64,000 nt of DNA from Streptococcus anginosus. GTDB lineage: Bacteria > Bacillota > Bacilli > Lactobacillales > Streptococcaceae. Under the pieces are notes generated by a model. The model was not told the DNA's origin and did not search any database. It saw only the letters and a program-made list of their open reading frames with translations. The stretch covers positions 530,501-594,500 of the forward strand of contig NZ_CP012719.1 of the NCBI RefSeq assembly GCF_001697145.1, given 5' to 3'. The position numbers and the translations under genes are program-made. Of the stretch, positions 34,828 through 44,386 are shown piece by piece. Each line of letters starts with the position of its first letter. The first letter of the stretch is position 1.

Positions 34828-35775
34828 ATGGCAAATCGGAAAATCGTTGTGGCTTTGGGAGGGAATGCCATCCTTTCATCTGATCCGTCAGCAAAAGCAC
34901 AACAAGAAGCATTAGCAGAAACAGCAAGTCATCTTGTAAAACTGATTAAAAATGGTGATGACTTGATTATCACTCACGGAAATGGACCGCAAGTTGGAAA
35001 TCTTTTGTTGCAACATTTAGCGGCAGATTCTGAAAAAAATCCAGCATTTCCGTTAGATTCGCTTGTTGCAATGACAGAAGGAAGTATTGGCTATTGGTTG
35101 CAAAACGCTCTACAAAATGCACTTCATGAAGAAGGAATTGAAAAAGAAGTTGCTTCTGTTGTGACACAAGTAGTGGTTGATAAAAATGACCCTGCTTTCA
35201 TAAATTTAAGCAAACCAATCGGACCATTCTACACAGAAGAAGAAGCAAAAGCAGAAGCTGAAAAGAGCGGAGCTACTTTTAAAGAGGATGCTGGACGTGG
35301 CTGGAGAAAAGTAGTTGCGTCACCAAAACCAGTTGGAATTAAAGAAATTGAAACCATTCGTACACTCATCAATGCAGGACACGTCGTTGTGGCTGCTGGT
35401 GGTGGTGGTATTCCCGTCATCAAGGAAGACAATGGTCATCTTGCAGGCGTAGAAGCAGTAATTGACAAAGACTTTGCTTCACAATGTCTGGCGGAATTGG
35501 TCGAAGCAGATCTCTTCATCGTTTTGACCGGTGTAGATTATGTCTATGTCAACTACAATAAACCAGATCAAGCCAAGTTAGAGCGTGTCAATGTAGCTCA
35601 GTTGGAAGAATACATCAAGCAAAATCAATTTGCCCCAGGAAGTATGTTACCTAAAGTGCAAGCAGCTATTGCCTTTGTAAATGATCGACCAGAAGGTGAA
35701 GCGGTCATTACTTCTCTTGAAAACTTAGGCGCTTTAATTGAGTCTGAAAGCGGAACGATTATTGAAAAAGGATAA
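34828..35775 (+). CDS. arcC: Carbamate kinase
   Basis: ArcC makes ATP from carbamoyl phosphate and ADP, the energy-yielding step of the ADI pathway. The 315-aa protein has [25 protein letters not shown] and [11 protein letters not shown], plus the [13 protein letters not shown] segment of the amino-acid kinase fold. AAGGAGG lies 10 bases before ATG. It has a probable promoter of its own downstream of the arcB terminator. Confidence 0.97.
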   Translation: MANRKIVVALGGNAILSSDPSAKAQQEALAETASHLVKLIKNGDDLIITHGNGPQVGNLLLQHLAADSEKNPAFPLDSLVAMTEGSIGYWLQNALQNALHEEGIEKEVASVVTQVVVDKNDPAFINLSKPIGPFYTEEEAKAEAEKSGATFKEDAGRGWRKVVASPKPVGIKEIETIRTLINAGHVVVAAGGGGIPVIKEDNGHLAGVEAVIDKDFASQCLAELVEADLFIVLTGVDYVYVNYNKPDQAKLERVNVAQLEEYIKQNQFAPGSMLPKVQAAIAFVNDRPEGEAVITSLENLGALIESESGTIIEKG

Positions 35776-35927
35776 CAGAGTGTTATTATTGCTTCGTTTA
35801 AAATTGTAATAAAACTTTTTAAAACAACGTTAGTGTTTCCTATTTTTAGATTTGCTTTCTTTTGATCTATTTTACTGTTGTGAAATGATAATTTTTTTGG
35901 AAATTACTAGTTTTTTCCAGATGAATA

Positions 35928-35958
35928 TGTTAAAATATAGTCAAAGGAAGCGCTTTCT
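35928..35958 (+). promoter_or_regulatory. arcD promoter with overlapping cre site
   Basis: TGT plus TAAAAT (35931-35936) is an extended -10. AGGAAGCGCTTTCT (35945-35958), just at the expected start of transcription, matches the cre consensus except for its first base. CcpA bound there would block initiation. A weaker CodY-like match (AATT..GGAAATT) precedes the -10. Confidence 0.65.
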
Positions 35959-36012
35959 GAAAATGGGATTCGGTTAAATTTTTACAATTTGTTACATTTA
36001 GGAGGAAAACAA

Positions 36013-37515
36013 ATGAGTGAAAAAGCAAAAAAAGGGTTTAAGATGCCGTCATCTTATACCGTTTTGATGATTATCATTGCAATTATGGCTGTGTTGACCT
36101 GGATTATCCCAGCAGGTCAATACGATGCTGATAAAGCTGGTAATCTGATTACAGGAACTTACAAGACCGTTGCTCAAAATCCACAAGGGATTTGGGATGT
36201 CTTGATGGCTCCTATTCGTGCTATGCTTGGAAAAGAACCAACTTCAGCAGCGATTGATGTCGCCTTCTTTATCTTGATGGTTGGTGGTTTCCTTGGAGTA
36301 GTGAATGAAACAGGTGCCCTTGATGTAGGGATTGCTTCTATCGTCAAGAAGTACAAGGGTCGCGAAAAGATGTTGATTTTAGTCTTGATGCCTTTGTTTG
36401 CCCTTGGTGGATCAACTTATGGTATGGGTGAAGAAACCATGGCTTTCTATCCACTTCTTGTGCCAGTTATGATGGCAGTAGGATTTGATAGTTTGACTGC
36501 GGTGGCTATTATCCTTCTTGGTTCTCAAATTGGATGTTTGGCTTCTACTCTGAATCCATTTGCTACAGGTATAGCTTCTGCGACAGCAGGTGTAGGTACT
36601 GGTGACGGTATCGTTCTTCGGTTAATCTTCTTTGTTGTGATGACAGCTTTGGGTACTTATTTCGTATATCGTTATGCAGATAAGATTCAAAAAGATCCTA
36701 CAAAATCTTTGGTTTACAGTCATCGTGAAGAAGATTTGAAGCACTTTAATGTAGATGCAGTTGCTAATGTAGAATCCACTCTTAGCAAGAAACAAAAACA
36801 AGTGTTGGTACTCTTTGTCTTGACCTTTGTTCTCATGATTATGAGTTTCATTCCATGGACAGACTTGAAGGTAACTATTTTTGAAAGTTTCAATAAATGG
36901 TTGGTTGGACTTCCGTTCATTGGTAAGATTGTTGGTAGTTCAACATCTGCTTTGGGTACTTGGTACTTCCCAGAAGGGGCAATGCTCTTTATGGTAATGG
37001 GTATCATCATTGGTTTTGTTTACCGCATGAAAGAAAGCCGCTTTATCACTGTCTTTATCAATGGTGCGGCTGATCTTCTAAGTGTTGCGCTTATCGTAGC
37101 TGTTGCTCGTGGTATTCAAGTCATCATGAACGATGGTATGATTACGGCTACAATCCTTCACTGGGGTGAAGTAGGACTGAAAGGTCTATCATCTCAAGTA
37201 TTTATCGTATTGACTTACATTTTCTATCTGCCAATGTCATTCCTTATCCCATCAACATCTGGTCTTGCCAGTGCAACAATGGGTATCATGGCACCTCTTG
37301 GAAAATTCGTCAATGTGCAAGCAAGCTTGATTATCACTGCTTACCAATCTGCTTCTGGTCTTTTGAACCTTGTTACTCCAACATCTGGTATCGTTATGGG
37401 GGCACTTGCTCTTGGACGTATTGATTTGGGTACTTGGTGGAAATTCGTTGCAAAATTGGTTGCAGGAATCTTTGTAGTAAGTATTCTACTTCTTATTTTA
37501 GGAACGTTCTTATAA
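36013..37515 (+). CDS. arcD: Arginine/ornithine antiporter, YfcC/DcuC-type
   Basis: ArcD exchanges external arginine for ornithine so the ADI pathway runs without spending energy on uptake. The 500-aa protein has about 12-13 membrane helices and belongs to the YfcC family (TLNPFATGIASATAGVGTGDG, and SFLIPSTSGLASATMGIMAP with paired re-entrant-like loops). This is the streptococcal type of ArcD, unrelated to the APC-family ArcD of Pseudomonas. The start at 36013 is set by GGAGG; the longer TTG frame is not used. arcT follows after 24 bases. Confidence 0.9.
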   Translation: MSEKAKKGFKMPSSYTVLMIIIAIMAVLTWIIPAGQYDADKAGNLITGTYKTVAQNPQGIWDVLMAPIRAMLGKEPTSAAIDVAFFILMVGGFLGVVNETGALDVGIASIVKKYKGREKMLILVLMPLFALGGSTYGMGEETMAFYPLLVPVMMAVGFDSLTAVAIILLGSQIGCLASTLNPFATGIASATAGVGTGDGIVLRLIFFVVMTALGTYFVYRYADKIQKDPTKSLVYSHREEDLKHFNVDAVANVESTLSKKQKQVLVLFVLTFVLMIMSFIPWTDLKVTIFESFNKWLVGLPFIGKIVGSSTSALGTWYFPEGAMLFMVMGIIIGFVYRMKESRFITVFINGAADLLSVALIVAVARGIQVIMNDGMITATILHWGEVGLKGLSSQVFIVLTYIFYLPMSFLIPSTSGLASATMGIMAPLGKFVNVQASLIITAYQSASGLLNLVTPTSGIVMGALALGRIDLGTWWKFVAKLVAGIFVVSILLLILGTFL

Positions 37516-37539
37516 TAGGAAAATAACGAGGTGTTCTTT

Positions 37540-38874
37540 ATGAAACAATTTTTAACCGAAGAAATTAAGTCTGATTATTTAGAATCGCTGAAAACAATCG
37601 TTTCCTACCCATCAGTTCTTAATGAAGGAGAAAACGGAACACCTTTCGGACAATCTATTCAAAACGTCTTAGAAAAAATGCTAGAGATCACTAGGAGTTT
37701 AGGTTTTAAAACTTACATTGATCCTCAAGGCTATTATGGATATGCAGAAATCGGTCAGGGAGAAGAACTCCTGGCCGTTCTCTGCCATTTAGACGTTGTT
37801 CCTGCGGGAGATTTGTCTGATTGGGAAACTCCTCCATTTGAAGCGACGATAAAAGATGGTTGGATACATGGGCGTGGGGTCCAGGACGATAAAGGTCCGT
37901 CCCTAGCTGCACTTTATGCTGTCAAAGCACTGATGGATGCGGGTGTGACATTTAACAAGCGGATTCGTTTTATCTATGGTACAGACGAAGAAACGCTGTG
38001 GCGCTGTATGGCTCGTTACAATGAGCTAGAAGAAACAGCAACACTTGGTTTTGCGCCTGACTCATCTTTTCCATTAACCTATGCCGAAAAAGGATTGCTG
38101 CAAATTAAATTGCATGGTCCTGGTTCACAAGCGCTTGCTATCGAGGCAGGAGAAGCCTTTAATGTTGTACCTGCAAAAGCAAGCTATACGGGAAATTTAG
38201 CAGATTCGTTAGAAGCAGAGTTAAAAAAAGCTACATTTGAATATGAACGGTCAGGCGATACAGTCACTGTCATCGGTGTTCCTAAGCATTCAAAAGATGC
38301 GGCTGAAGGAGTGAACGCCATTGTACGTTTGACTACAGGACTAAATCCGCTTGTTCAACACTCTGCCATTCAATTTATCGCTGAAGTAGTTGGGGAAGTT
38401 GCCACAGGCAGCCGCTTGTTTGGTGAAATTTCAGATGAGCCTTCAGGAACCTTGTCCTTCAATATCTCTGGATTAACCATAAATCCAGACAAGTCTGAAA
38501 TTCGGATTGACATGCGGATTCCAGTTCTTGCAGACAAAAATAAATTAGTACAAGAATTAAGCCAAATTGCTGAAAAATATCAATTGTGTTATGAAGAGTT
38601 TGACTATCTTGCACCATTATATGTGCCGCTTGATAGTGAATTGGTCAGCACGTTAATGGCTGTCTATAAAGAAAAAACCAATGATGACAGACCTGCTGTG
38701 TCCTCTGGTGGTGCTACATTTGCTCGCACCATGCCAAATTGCGTGGCCTTTGGCGCACTTTTCCCTGGTGCTTTGCAAACAGAACATCAAGCTAATGAAC
38801 GAACTGTGATTGAGGATTTGTATAAAGCAATGGATATCTATGCTGAAACGATTTATCGCTTAGCTGGAAAATAG
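37540..38874 (+). CDS. arcT: M20 family dipeptidase of the arc operon (ArcT, PepV-like)
   Basis: The 444-aa protein is a cytoplasmic M20 metallopeptidase. Zinc-binding residues are visible in LAVLCHLDVVPAG (His, Asp), GRGVQDDKGPSLAAL (Asp) and YGTDEETLW (the Glu pair). It is likely to release arginine or other amino acids from imported dipeptides, feeding arcA; that role is inferred from its place. In some annotations arcT is called an aminotransferase, which this sequence does not support. The start at 37540 is set by GAGGTG upstream. Confidence 0.88.
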   Translation: MKQFLTEEIKSDYLESLKTIVSYPSVLNEGENGTPFGQSIQNVLEKMLEITRSLGFKTYIDPQGYYGYAEIGQGEELLAVLCHLDVVPAGDLSDWETPPFEATIKDGWIHGRGVQDDKGPSLAALYAVKALMDAGVTFNKRIRFIYGTDEETLWRCMARYNELEETATLGFAPDSSFPLTYAEKGLLQIKLHGPGSQALAIEAGEAFNVVPAKASYTGNLADSLEAELKKATFEYERSGDTVTVIGVPKHSKDAAEGVNAIVRLTTGLNPLVQHSAIQFIAEVVGEVATGSRLFGEISDEPSGTLSFNISGLTINPDKSEIRIDMRIPVLADKNKLVQELSQIAEKYQLCYEEFDYLAPLYVPLDSELVSTLMAVYKEKTNDDRPAVSSGGATFARTMPNCVAFGALFPGALQTEHQANERTVIEDLYKAMDIYAETIYRLAGK

Positions 38875-39000
38875 TTAGAAGAAAGTGGGAATGAGAAGAA
38901 CTTGTAAATTGCACAAGAGTTTATTTTCCACCTAACTAGCAATCAATCATTGCGTCAATGTGGTTTTGATAGCGAAAAGCTGAGATTGAACAAAGGTAGT

Positions 39001-39606
39001 TCAATGTCATTGTAGTGGGTTGACTCTGCGAACAACAAGAGAGGATGTCTTCATTCTCTCTCTTTTGATGTTGAAAGCGATGAGAATGGGAAAAGTCTTC
39101 AAAAGTTCTTAAAACTAAATGCGTTTAGCTGAATAACCTTGATGAGGTTGTTGGAAATTGGAGTAGGGCAAGGTAAGAGTGTTGATAAACTTGATTCTAT
39201 CTTTTAAAAAATTCCGAAAGACTGTCTGAAAGAGTTTCTTCAACGAGCTCGAAGAAATGCTTGGCTTGTTTCTTCTGGAAATGAAAGAGCAGGAGCTGAA
39301 TAAAGCTTATAGAGCTGTCTGAATTAATCAGAATAGCAGAGTAATTTGTTGAGGATTTATACATTCGAAAAGCGAGGCTATAACACCGTTTATGATTAAG
39401 ATTTCCGACTGTCCTGCTGGATAATTTAGAAACAATTCAGAATGATGAAAGCGCAAGGAAATGGCTACTTAGGCAGGGACTATACCTAAGATGCTTTTTA
39501 TTGTCAGTTTAGTTGCTTTCATGATAGGTCATATAGGACATTTTTTGTGTTTAAAAAAGCTCCATAATTTCTGAAGTAGAGTGACCCCTACAGAAATTAT
39601 AGAACT
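39001..39606 (-). mobile_element. Degenerate ISL3-family insertion sequence remnant
   Basis: The minus strand encodes pieces of an ISL3-family (IS1167/IS1193-like) transposase C-terminus in two frames: LLLFHFQKKQAKHFFELVEE in one, LFQTVFRNFLKDRIKFINTL and LPYSN in the next, with stops between. The right end is a decayed GTAGTGGGTTGA at 39012-39023. The left end is the inverted repeat around 39560-39606 (CATAATTTCTG / CAGAAATTATAG). Most of the transposase is gone, so it cannot move by itself. The rest of the 946-bp gap (38875-39000 and 39607-39820) shows no gene; the last part holds the promoter region of the peptidase. Confidence 0.75.
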
Positions 39607-39820
39607 TTATTTTTTTTCATATAATCTATAGATATTTCTTATGCTTTTGGTCTTTCAGCATACATATTCTACATAAAAAAGATTTTTTGTAAACATTGTG
39701 TAACCGCTTGCAATTCCTGTGTTGAAAGGATATACTTAAGACGAAATGTTGGTATTACGGTTCAATTTGTTTATGCTAAGATATTCTTAGTTTTGTTTAT
39801 AGTCAAAAAGGAGATAGACT

Positions 39821-41530
39821 ATGAAGAAAATTTTACTAAAACTGATGTTCGGTGTTATGTTGCTGTCCTTATTACCTATTCAGGTAGCACAGGCCTGCTC
39901 CGGTTTCATTGTAGGTAAGGGACTAACCGCAGATGGTTCTACTCTCTATGGTCGTACGGAAGATTATCCTTATCCGCCAGATGGAGGTAAACATAATCAG
40001 AACTATGTTGTTGTGCCAGCTGCAACTTATAAAGAAGGCGATAAGATCGAAGATGAGTCAAATGGATTTACTTATCCACATTTGGCCAATGAGATGAAAT
40101 ATACAGCAACCTATGATGCAGCGCGTGGAGACGGTAGCAACGGTAATTTTGGAGCTCATGGTTTTAATGAAGTTGGTGTATCAATGACAGGAACCGTTTC
40201 TGCGACACCAAATGACAAGGTCTTGAAGGCTGACCCGCTTGTGAAAGACGGGCTGCCTGAAGCATCGATGATTGATTTAGTTTTACCTCGTGCTAAAACA
40301 GCTCGGGAAGGAATTGAAATTGTCGCTAAGGCTATCGAAGAAAAAGGCTCTGCTGAAGGCAATATCATCATGGTTGCTGACCAAAAAGAGCTCTGGTATA
40401 TGGAGATACTATCTGGTCATCAATATGTTGCTATTAAATTCCCAGAAGACAAATATGCTGTTTTCGCGAATACTTATTATCTTGGCAATGTTGATTTTAA
40501 TGATAGGGAAAACGTCATTGCCTCTAAAGGGGTGGAGGAAGTAGCGAAAAAAGCAGACCATTATAAGACGGATAAAGACGGTAAATTCCATATTGCTAAA
40601 TCTTATGGACCTGATGAATATGCAGAACGTAACCGTTCTCGGACTTTTGCTGGTATCAAATGGATGGATCCAAATTCTCCAGTTACTTATAAAGATGAAA
40701 CCTATGATTTACTTCGTACTCCAAGTAATCCAAGTAAAAAATATACTGTTCAGGATGTCATTGGGGAACAACGGAATCGTTTTGAACACCTGCCTCAATT
40801 TAAGGCAGATGATTTGGTAGAAGTTGGCAAGAAAAAAGACGAAAATGTTTACAAATATGCCCTAGGTAACGAAAATGTTATTGATGCTCATATTTATCAA
40901 ATTACATCTAAGCTTCCAAGTGAATTTGGGGGTATTGTTTGGTTAGGTCTTGCCCAAAGTCGAAATACACCGTATGTGCCATTCTATGGTAACGTTGAAG
41001 ATACCTATGAAGCCTTTAAACCACGATCAGATAAATATGATGGTAAATCTTGGTATTGGTCTGTTTGGCATATTGACCAAATGGTGATGAAGTATCCGGA
41101 AATCTTTGGCACTAGCATCCAAGAAAAATGGAAAACAATGGAAGATCAGTGGGTTAAAGACCAGGCTGAAAGGGATGCAAAATATGAGGCATATACAGCT
41201 GAACAAGCTAAAGCTGCTGGACCTGAAGTGACAAAAGAAGCTCTTGAACGCTCTGAAAAAATCTTTAAAGAAATCAAATCCGTTGAAAAGGAAATGGAAG
41301 AAAAAATTAAAGAGAAAAAAGGCAAAGATGCTGATCTTGTTTACACTGGTTATAACAAAGCAAACCTACTGGCAAAATATGAAAAAAATAAAAAAGATGC
41401 TGGAACAACAAAATCAGAATCGAAGAAGACTGATTCCAATCAACTTGGTTTCATGCTAATCATAGCATTAGTTGTGATTATTCCTGGATTTATCGCTTTC
41501 AAACGATTAAATATGAAAAAAGAAGATTAA
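39821..41530 (+). CDS. Secreted C69-family dipeptidase (Ntn hydrolase), membrane-tethered
   Basis: Family C69 enzymes use an N-terminal Cys as nucleophile. Here MKKILLKLMFGVMLLSLLPIQVAQA is a signal peptide and cleavage after AQA exposes Cys26 (CSGFIVGKGLTADGST), so export itself would activate the enzyme. The body (to about residue 480) includes GRTEDYPYP and WYWSVWHIDQM. A charged coiled-coil region follows (480-545), then a C-terminal helix (LGFMLIIALVVIIPGFIAF) and basic tail, with no LPXTG. The 569-aa length fits streptococcal members. AAGGAG precedes ATG. It stands between two remnants of one IS family, suggesting past mobility; a role in feeding peptides to the arc pathway is speculative. 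Confidence 0.9.
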   Translation: MKKILLKLMFGVMLLSLLPIQVAQACSGFIVGKGLTADGSTLYGRTEDYPYPPDGGKHNQNYVVVPAATYKEGDKIEDESNGFTYPHLANEMKYTATYDAARGDGSNGNFGAHGFNEVGVSMTGTVSATPNDKVLKADPLVKDGLPEASMIDLVLPRAKTAREGIEIVAKAIEEKGSAEGNIIMVADQKELWYMEILSGHQYVAIKFPEDKYAVFANTYYLGNVDFNDRENVIASKGVEEVAKKADHYKTDKDGKFHIAKSYGPDEYAERNRSRTFAGIKWMDPNSPVTYKDETYDLLRTPSNPSKKYTVQDVIGEQRNRFEHLPQFKADDLVEVGKKKDENVYKYALGNENVIDAHIYQITSKLPSEFGGIVWLGLAQSRNTPYVPFYGNVEDTYEAFKPRSDKYDGKSWYWSVWHIDQMVMKYPEIFGTSIQEKWKTMEDQWVKDQAERDAKYEAYTAEQAKAAGPEVTKEALERSEKIFKEIKSVEKEMEEKIKEKKGKDADLVYTGYNKANLLAKYEKNKKDAGTTKSESKKTDSNQLGFMLIIALVVIIPGFIAFKRLNMKKED

Positions 41531-41537
41531 AAAGCAT

Positions 41538-41722
41538 GGCTCTTTGTCAACTGTAGTGGGTTGATGTCAGCTAACATCGCGAGAGGACGAGATTCGTTCT
41601 CTCTCTTTTGATGTTTAAGGTGATGAGAATGCGTTTCTTAAAGTTGTCAAAGCTCCGAAAGCCAAAAGAATAACTCTATAATCTCTGAAGCAGAGTTCAC
41701 CCACTACAGAAATTATAGAACC
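41538..41722 (-). mobile_element. Second ISL3-family remnant, internally deleted
   Basis: GGCTCTTTGTCAACTGTAGT followed by GGGTTGA (41538-41564) is the terminal sequence of IS1167/IS1193-like elements. Minus-strand residues FRSFDNFKKRILITLNIKRE, then RTNLVLSR, are the transposase C-terminus. The sequence then jumps to the other end (TATAATCTCTG / CAGAAATTATAG near 41675-41720). The arrangement and orientation equal those of the remnant at 39001. Confidence 0.8.
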
Positions 41723-41744
41723 ACAAAATTCCAGCCTTAGCTTT

Positions 41745-42218
41745 TTAATCTTTACTAAAGAAGAACGGGGGTGCAAATTGTTTTAATTTGTTAAAACAGT
41801 CTTGCGCTTTTTGATTGTCCTCACAGATAATCAAGCAGACATCATCACCACAGACGGTTGCAACAATCTCAGAAAATTCCAAAGCGTCTAAGATAGAGCC
41901 GAATGATTGTGCCAAACCAGGGAGCGTTTTCATAACAACTTGATTTTGAACGGGTCGCAGCATAATCAAAGCATCTTCCATGTAAAGGCGCAAGCGCTTT
42001 TCCCAGCGTGAAGGCGCCATGCTGTTGATAATGTAATAAGAAATATCTGCTTCGTGTACTTTTACTAAGTTCAAAGCTTTAATGTCTCGAGAAAGTGTGG
42101 ATTGCGTCACTGTAACGCCATTTGCTGAAAGCAAATCTTGTAATTCTTGTTGTGTGTGAATTTTTTTCTCTAGGACAAGCGAGCGAATGAGTCGATGACG
42201 GCTTTCAATTTTATTCAT
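41745..42218 (-). CDS. arcR: ArgR/AhrC-family regulator of arginine genes (ArcR)
   Basis: This 157-aa arginine-sensing regulator has an N-terminal winged helix with the signature [13 protein letters not shown] and a C-terminal hexamerisation and arginine-binding domain with [11 protein letters not shown] in place of the usual GDDT. In S. gordonii an ArgR-type ArcR is encoded at the end of the arc locus next to queA and is needed for arginine-induced expression, matching this layout. It is cotranscribed after queA (10-base gap) and converges with the C69 gene. Confidence 0.88.
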   Translation of the reverse strand: MNKIESRHRLIRSLVLEKKIHTQQELQDLLSANGVTVTQSTLSRDIKALNLVKVHEADISYYIINSMAPSRWEKRLRLYMEDALIMLRPVQNQVVMKTLPGLAQSFGSILDALEFSEIVATVCGDDVCLIICEDNQKAQDCFNKLKQFAPPFFFSKD

Positions 42219-42228
42219 ATTTCACCTA

Positions 42229-43257
42229 TTATTTTATAAACATAGCATCTCCAAAGCTGAAAAAGCGGTATTTTTCATCAATGGCATGCTGATAAGCAGA
42301 GAGCACTAATTCTCGACCTGCAAAGGCTGAAACGAGCATGACGAGAGTTGACTTGGGCAGATGGAAATTGGTAGAGAAAGCGTCTACGACTTTCCAATCG
42401 TAACCTGGTTTGATAAAAATGTTGGTCCAGCCGGAGTCAGCTTTGATTTCCCCATTAAATTTTGAACCGATTGTCTCCAGTGTACGGATAGAAGTTGTTC
42501 CAACTGCAACGACACGATGTCCACTAGCTTTAACTTGTCGAAGCGTGTTAGCTGCCTCTTCAGACAATGTATAGAATTCTGAGTGCATCTCGTGTTCGTC
42601 TACATTATCTACAGAGACAGGACGAAAGGTTCCTAGCCCGACATGAAGCGTCAGATAGACTAATTTCACACCTTTGGCTTCAATCTGAGCCAGCAGCTCT
42701 TTGGTAAAATGAAGCCCGGCAGTAGGAGCAGCAGCTGAGCCATTTTCTTTAGCATAAACAGTCTGATAGCGCTCACGGTCTTTTAGCTTTTCATGAATAT
42801 AAGGCGGTAATGGCATTTCGCCCAGACTTTCAAGCACTTCCAAGAAAATCCCTTGGTAATGGAAACGTACAGTTCGTCCACCGTGTTCTAATTCTTCTAA
42901 GACAGTTGCAGTCAATCGTCCATCGCCAAAAGAAATAGCAGCTCCGACTTTTAAGCGCTTGGCTGGCTTCGCTAGCACTTCCCAATCATCCCCTGCGATG
43001 TTTTTCAACAGTAGTAATTCAACATGTCCGCCTGTTTCAGGTTTTTCACCATGAAGGCGTGCTGGTAAGACGCGCGTATCATTCATAACCAAAGCATCTC
43101 CGGGATTTAATTGGTCGATAATGGCATCAAAGTGAGTATCTTCCATTTGACCAGTTTCGTGATTGACTACTAAAAGGCGAGAAGCATCTCGCTTTTCTAA
43201 AGGTGTTTGTGCGATTAACTCTTCTGGTAAATGAAAGTCAAAATCAGCAGTATTCAT
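42229..43257 (-). CDS. queA: S-adenosylmethionine:tRNA ribosyltransferase-isomerase
   Basis: QueA transfers the ribosyl part of SAM to 7-aminomethyl-deazaguanine in tRNA to make epoxyqueuosine. The 342-aa protein is full length, with [22 protein letters not shown] at the N-terminus, [18 protein letters not shown] and the C-terminal FGDAMFI. AAGGAG stands 6 bases before ATG. It is the middle gene of a small-membrane-protein/queA/arcR operon. Confidence 0.97.
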   Translation of the reverse strand: MNTADFDFHLPEELIAQTPLEKRDASRLLVVNHETGQMEDTHFDAIIDQLNPGDALVMNDTRVLPARLHGEKPETGGHVELLLLKNIAGDDWEVLAKPAKRLKVGAAISFGDGRLTATVLEELEHGGRTVRFHYQGIFLEVLESLGEMPLPPYIHEKLKDRERYQTVYAKENGSAAAPTAGLHFTKELLAQIEAKGVKLVYLTLHVGLGTFRPVSVDNVDEHEMHSEFYTLSEEAANTLRQVKASGHRVVAVGTTSIRTLETIGSKFNGEIKADSGWTNIFIKPGYDWKVVDAFSTNFHLPKSTLVMLVSAFAGRELVLSAYQHAIDEKYRFFSFGDAMFIK

Positions 43258-43266
43258 ACATTCTCC

Positions 43267-43440
43267 TTAAGCTGTAAATAAAATCCATAATGAATAACAA
43301 GAAGCAACAAGTGGCAGGCACATGAGTAAAATACCTAAAATCAGTAAGGTATAATGCCACATTCGCTTGGTTTTGAGAAGGAGTGCAGTTATGACAAAAG
43401 CAACTCCTAACAAAAATAAACAGAATAAATAGACTAACAT
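43267..43440 (-). CDS. Small two-helix membrane protein upstream of queA
   Basis: The 57-aa product MLVYLFCLFLLGVAFVITAL continues to a second helix (LLILGILLMCLPLVASCYSLWILF). I do not recognise a family. The start at 43440 is chosen over an in-frame upstream ATG because on the minus strand TTGTTT, 16 bases and TATAAT precede it, with the -10 only 6 bases from this ATG. Translation would then be leaderless. queA follows after 9 bases. Confidence 0.6.
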   Translation of the reverse strand: MLVYLFCLFLLGVAFVITALLLKTKRMWHYTLLILGILLMCLPLVASCYSLWILFTA

Positions 43441-43505
43441 TCTTCTATTATAACACGATTTTTCTTGCAAACAAGCGTGGATTTTTTAAAAAGAAACAAA
43501 TTCTC

Positions 43506-43534
43506 TTGACAAAAATTGGTCTATACCATATAAT
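43506..43534 (+). promoter_or_regulatory. nagB promoter with NagR-type operator
   Basis: TTGACA (43506-43511) and TATAAT (43529-43534) have ideal 17-base spacing. Between them TGGTCTATACCA (43517-43528) is a perfect palindrome matching the GntR-family NagR/DasR operator. Repression should be relieved by amino sugars. Confidence 0.85.
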
Positions 43535-43563
43535 ATGATTAAGTAAAGAAAAGGAGCTCAACG

Positions 43564-44271
43564 ATGAGAATTATTCAAGTAGAAAATCAAGCAGCCGGTG
43601 GCAGAGTAGCCTTTGAATTGTTAAAAGAAAAATTAGCTGAAGGAGCAAAAACGATAGGTTTGGCAACAGGAAGCAGTCCTTTGAGTTTTTATGAGCAAAT
43701 TGTTGAAAGTGACCTTGATTTGTCAGGTTTAACCAGTGTGAATCTAGACGAGTACATAGGATTAAGTGGGGAAAATCCTCAGTCTTATCGTTATTTTATG
43801 CAAGAACATTTATTTAATCAAAAGCCTTTTAAAGAAAGCTTTTTACCAAATGGTGTTGCTGAAGACGCGGAAGCAGAAGTGAAACGTTACAACCAAATCT
43901 TGACAGAACATCCTGTTGATTTGCAAATTTTGGGAATTGGTACAAATGGACATATTGGTTTTAATGAGCCGGGAACGAGCTTTGATAGTACTGTTCATGT
44001 AGTGGATTTGGAGCAATCAACTATTGAAGCCAATGCTCGTTTCTTTGATAAAATAGAAGATGTACCGACGCAAGCTTACTCAATGGGGATTCGGAATATT
44101 CTCGATGCAAAATCTATTATTTTATTTGCTTATGGTGCTTCAAAAGCTAAAGCGATTGCAGGAACAGTAGAAGGACCGATTACAGAAGAATTGCCTGGAA
44201 GTGCTCTTCAAAAACATGAAGATGTGGTTGTTATCGCAGATAAAGAAGCCTTAAGCATTTTAAAAAAATAA
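43564..44271 (+). CDS. nagB: Glucosamine-6-phosphate deaminase
   Basis: NagB converts glucosamine-6-phosphate to fructose-6-phosphate and ammonia, returning amino sugars to glycolysis and opposing GlmS/GlmU flux. The 235-aa protein is the short Gram-positive type, with [22 protein letters not shown] (catalytic Asp) and [23 protein letters not shown] precedes ATG. It is a single gene. Confidence 0.97.
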   Translation: MRIIQVENQAAGGRVAFELLKEKLAEGAKTIGLATGSSPLSFYEQIVESDLDLSGLTSVNLDEYIGLSGENPQSYRYFMQEHLFNQKPFKESFLPNGVAEDAEAEVKRYNQILTEHPVDLQILGIGTNGHIGFNEPGTSFDSTVHVVDLEQSTIEANARFFDKIEDVPTQAYSMGIRNILDAKSIILFAYGASKAKAIAGTVEGPITEELPGSALQKHEDVVVIADKEALSILKK

Positions 44272-44281
44272 GAATCTATTT

Positions 44282-44308
44282 CCTATCTAATTTTTAGGTA
44301 GGTTTTTT
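44282..44308 (+). terminator. Terminator after nagB
   Basis: CCTATCT pairs with AGGTAGG around a T-rich loop, followed by TTTTTTA. Confidence 0.82.
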
Positions 44309-44346
44309 ATTATTTAAAAAAATTTCCTTATCTTACAGGAAAAATA

Positions 44347-44355
44347 TGCTATACT
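44347..44355 (+). promoter_or_regulatory. Promoter of the D,D-carboxypeptidase gene
   Basis: TGC plus TATACT (44350-44355) is an extended -10, 32 bases before the GTG start. Confidence 0.55.
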
Positions 44356-44386
44356 AGAAGATAAGTGAGAACTCAGGAGGATTCTA

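Noticed and set aside
36720..37010. Minus-strand 96-codon frame inside arcD
   Set aside because: Antisense to membrane helices of arcD, basic low-complexity product, no start signals.
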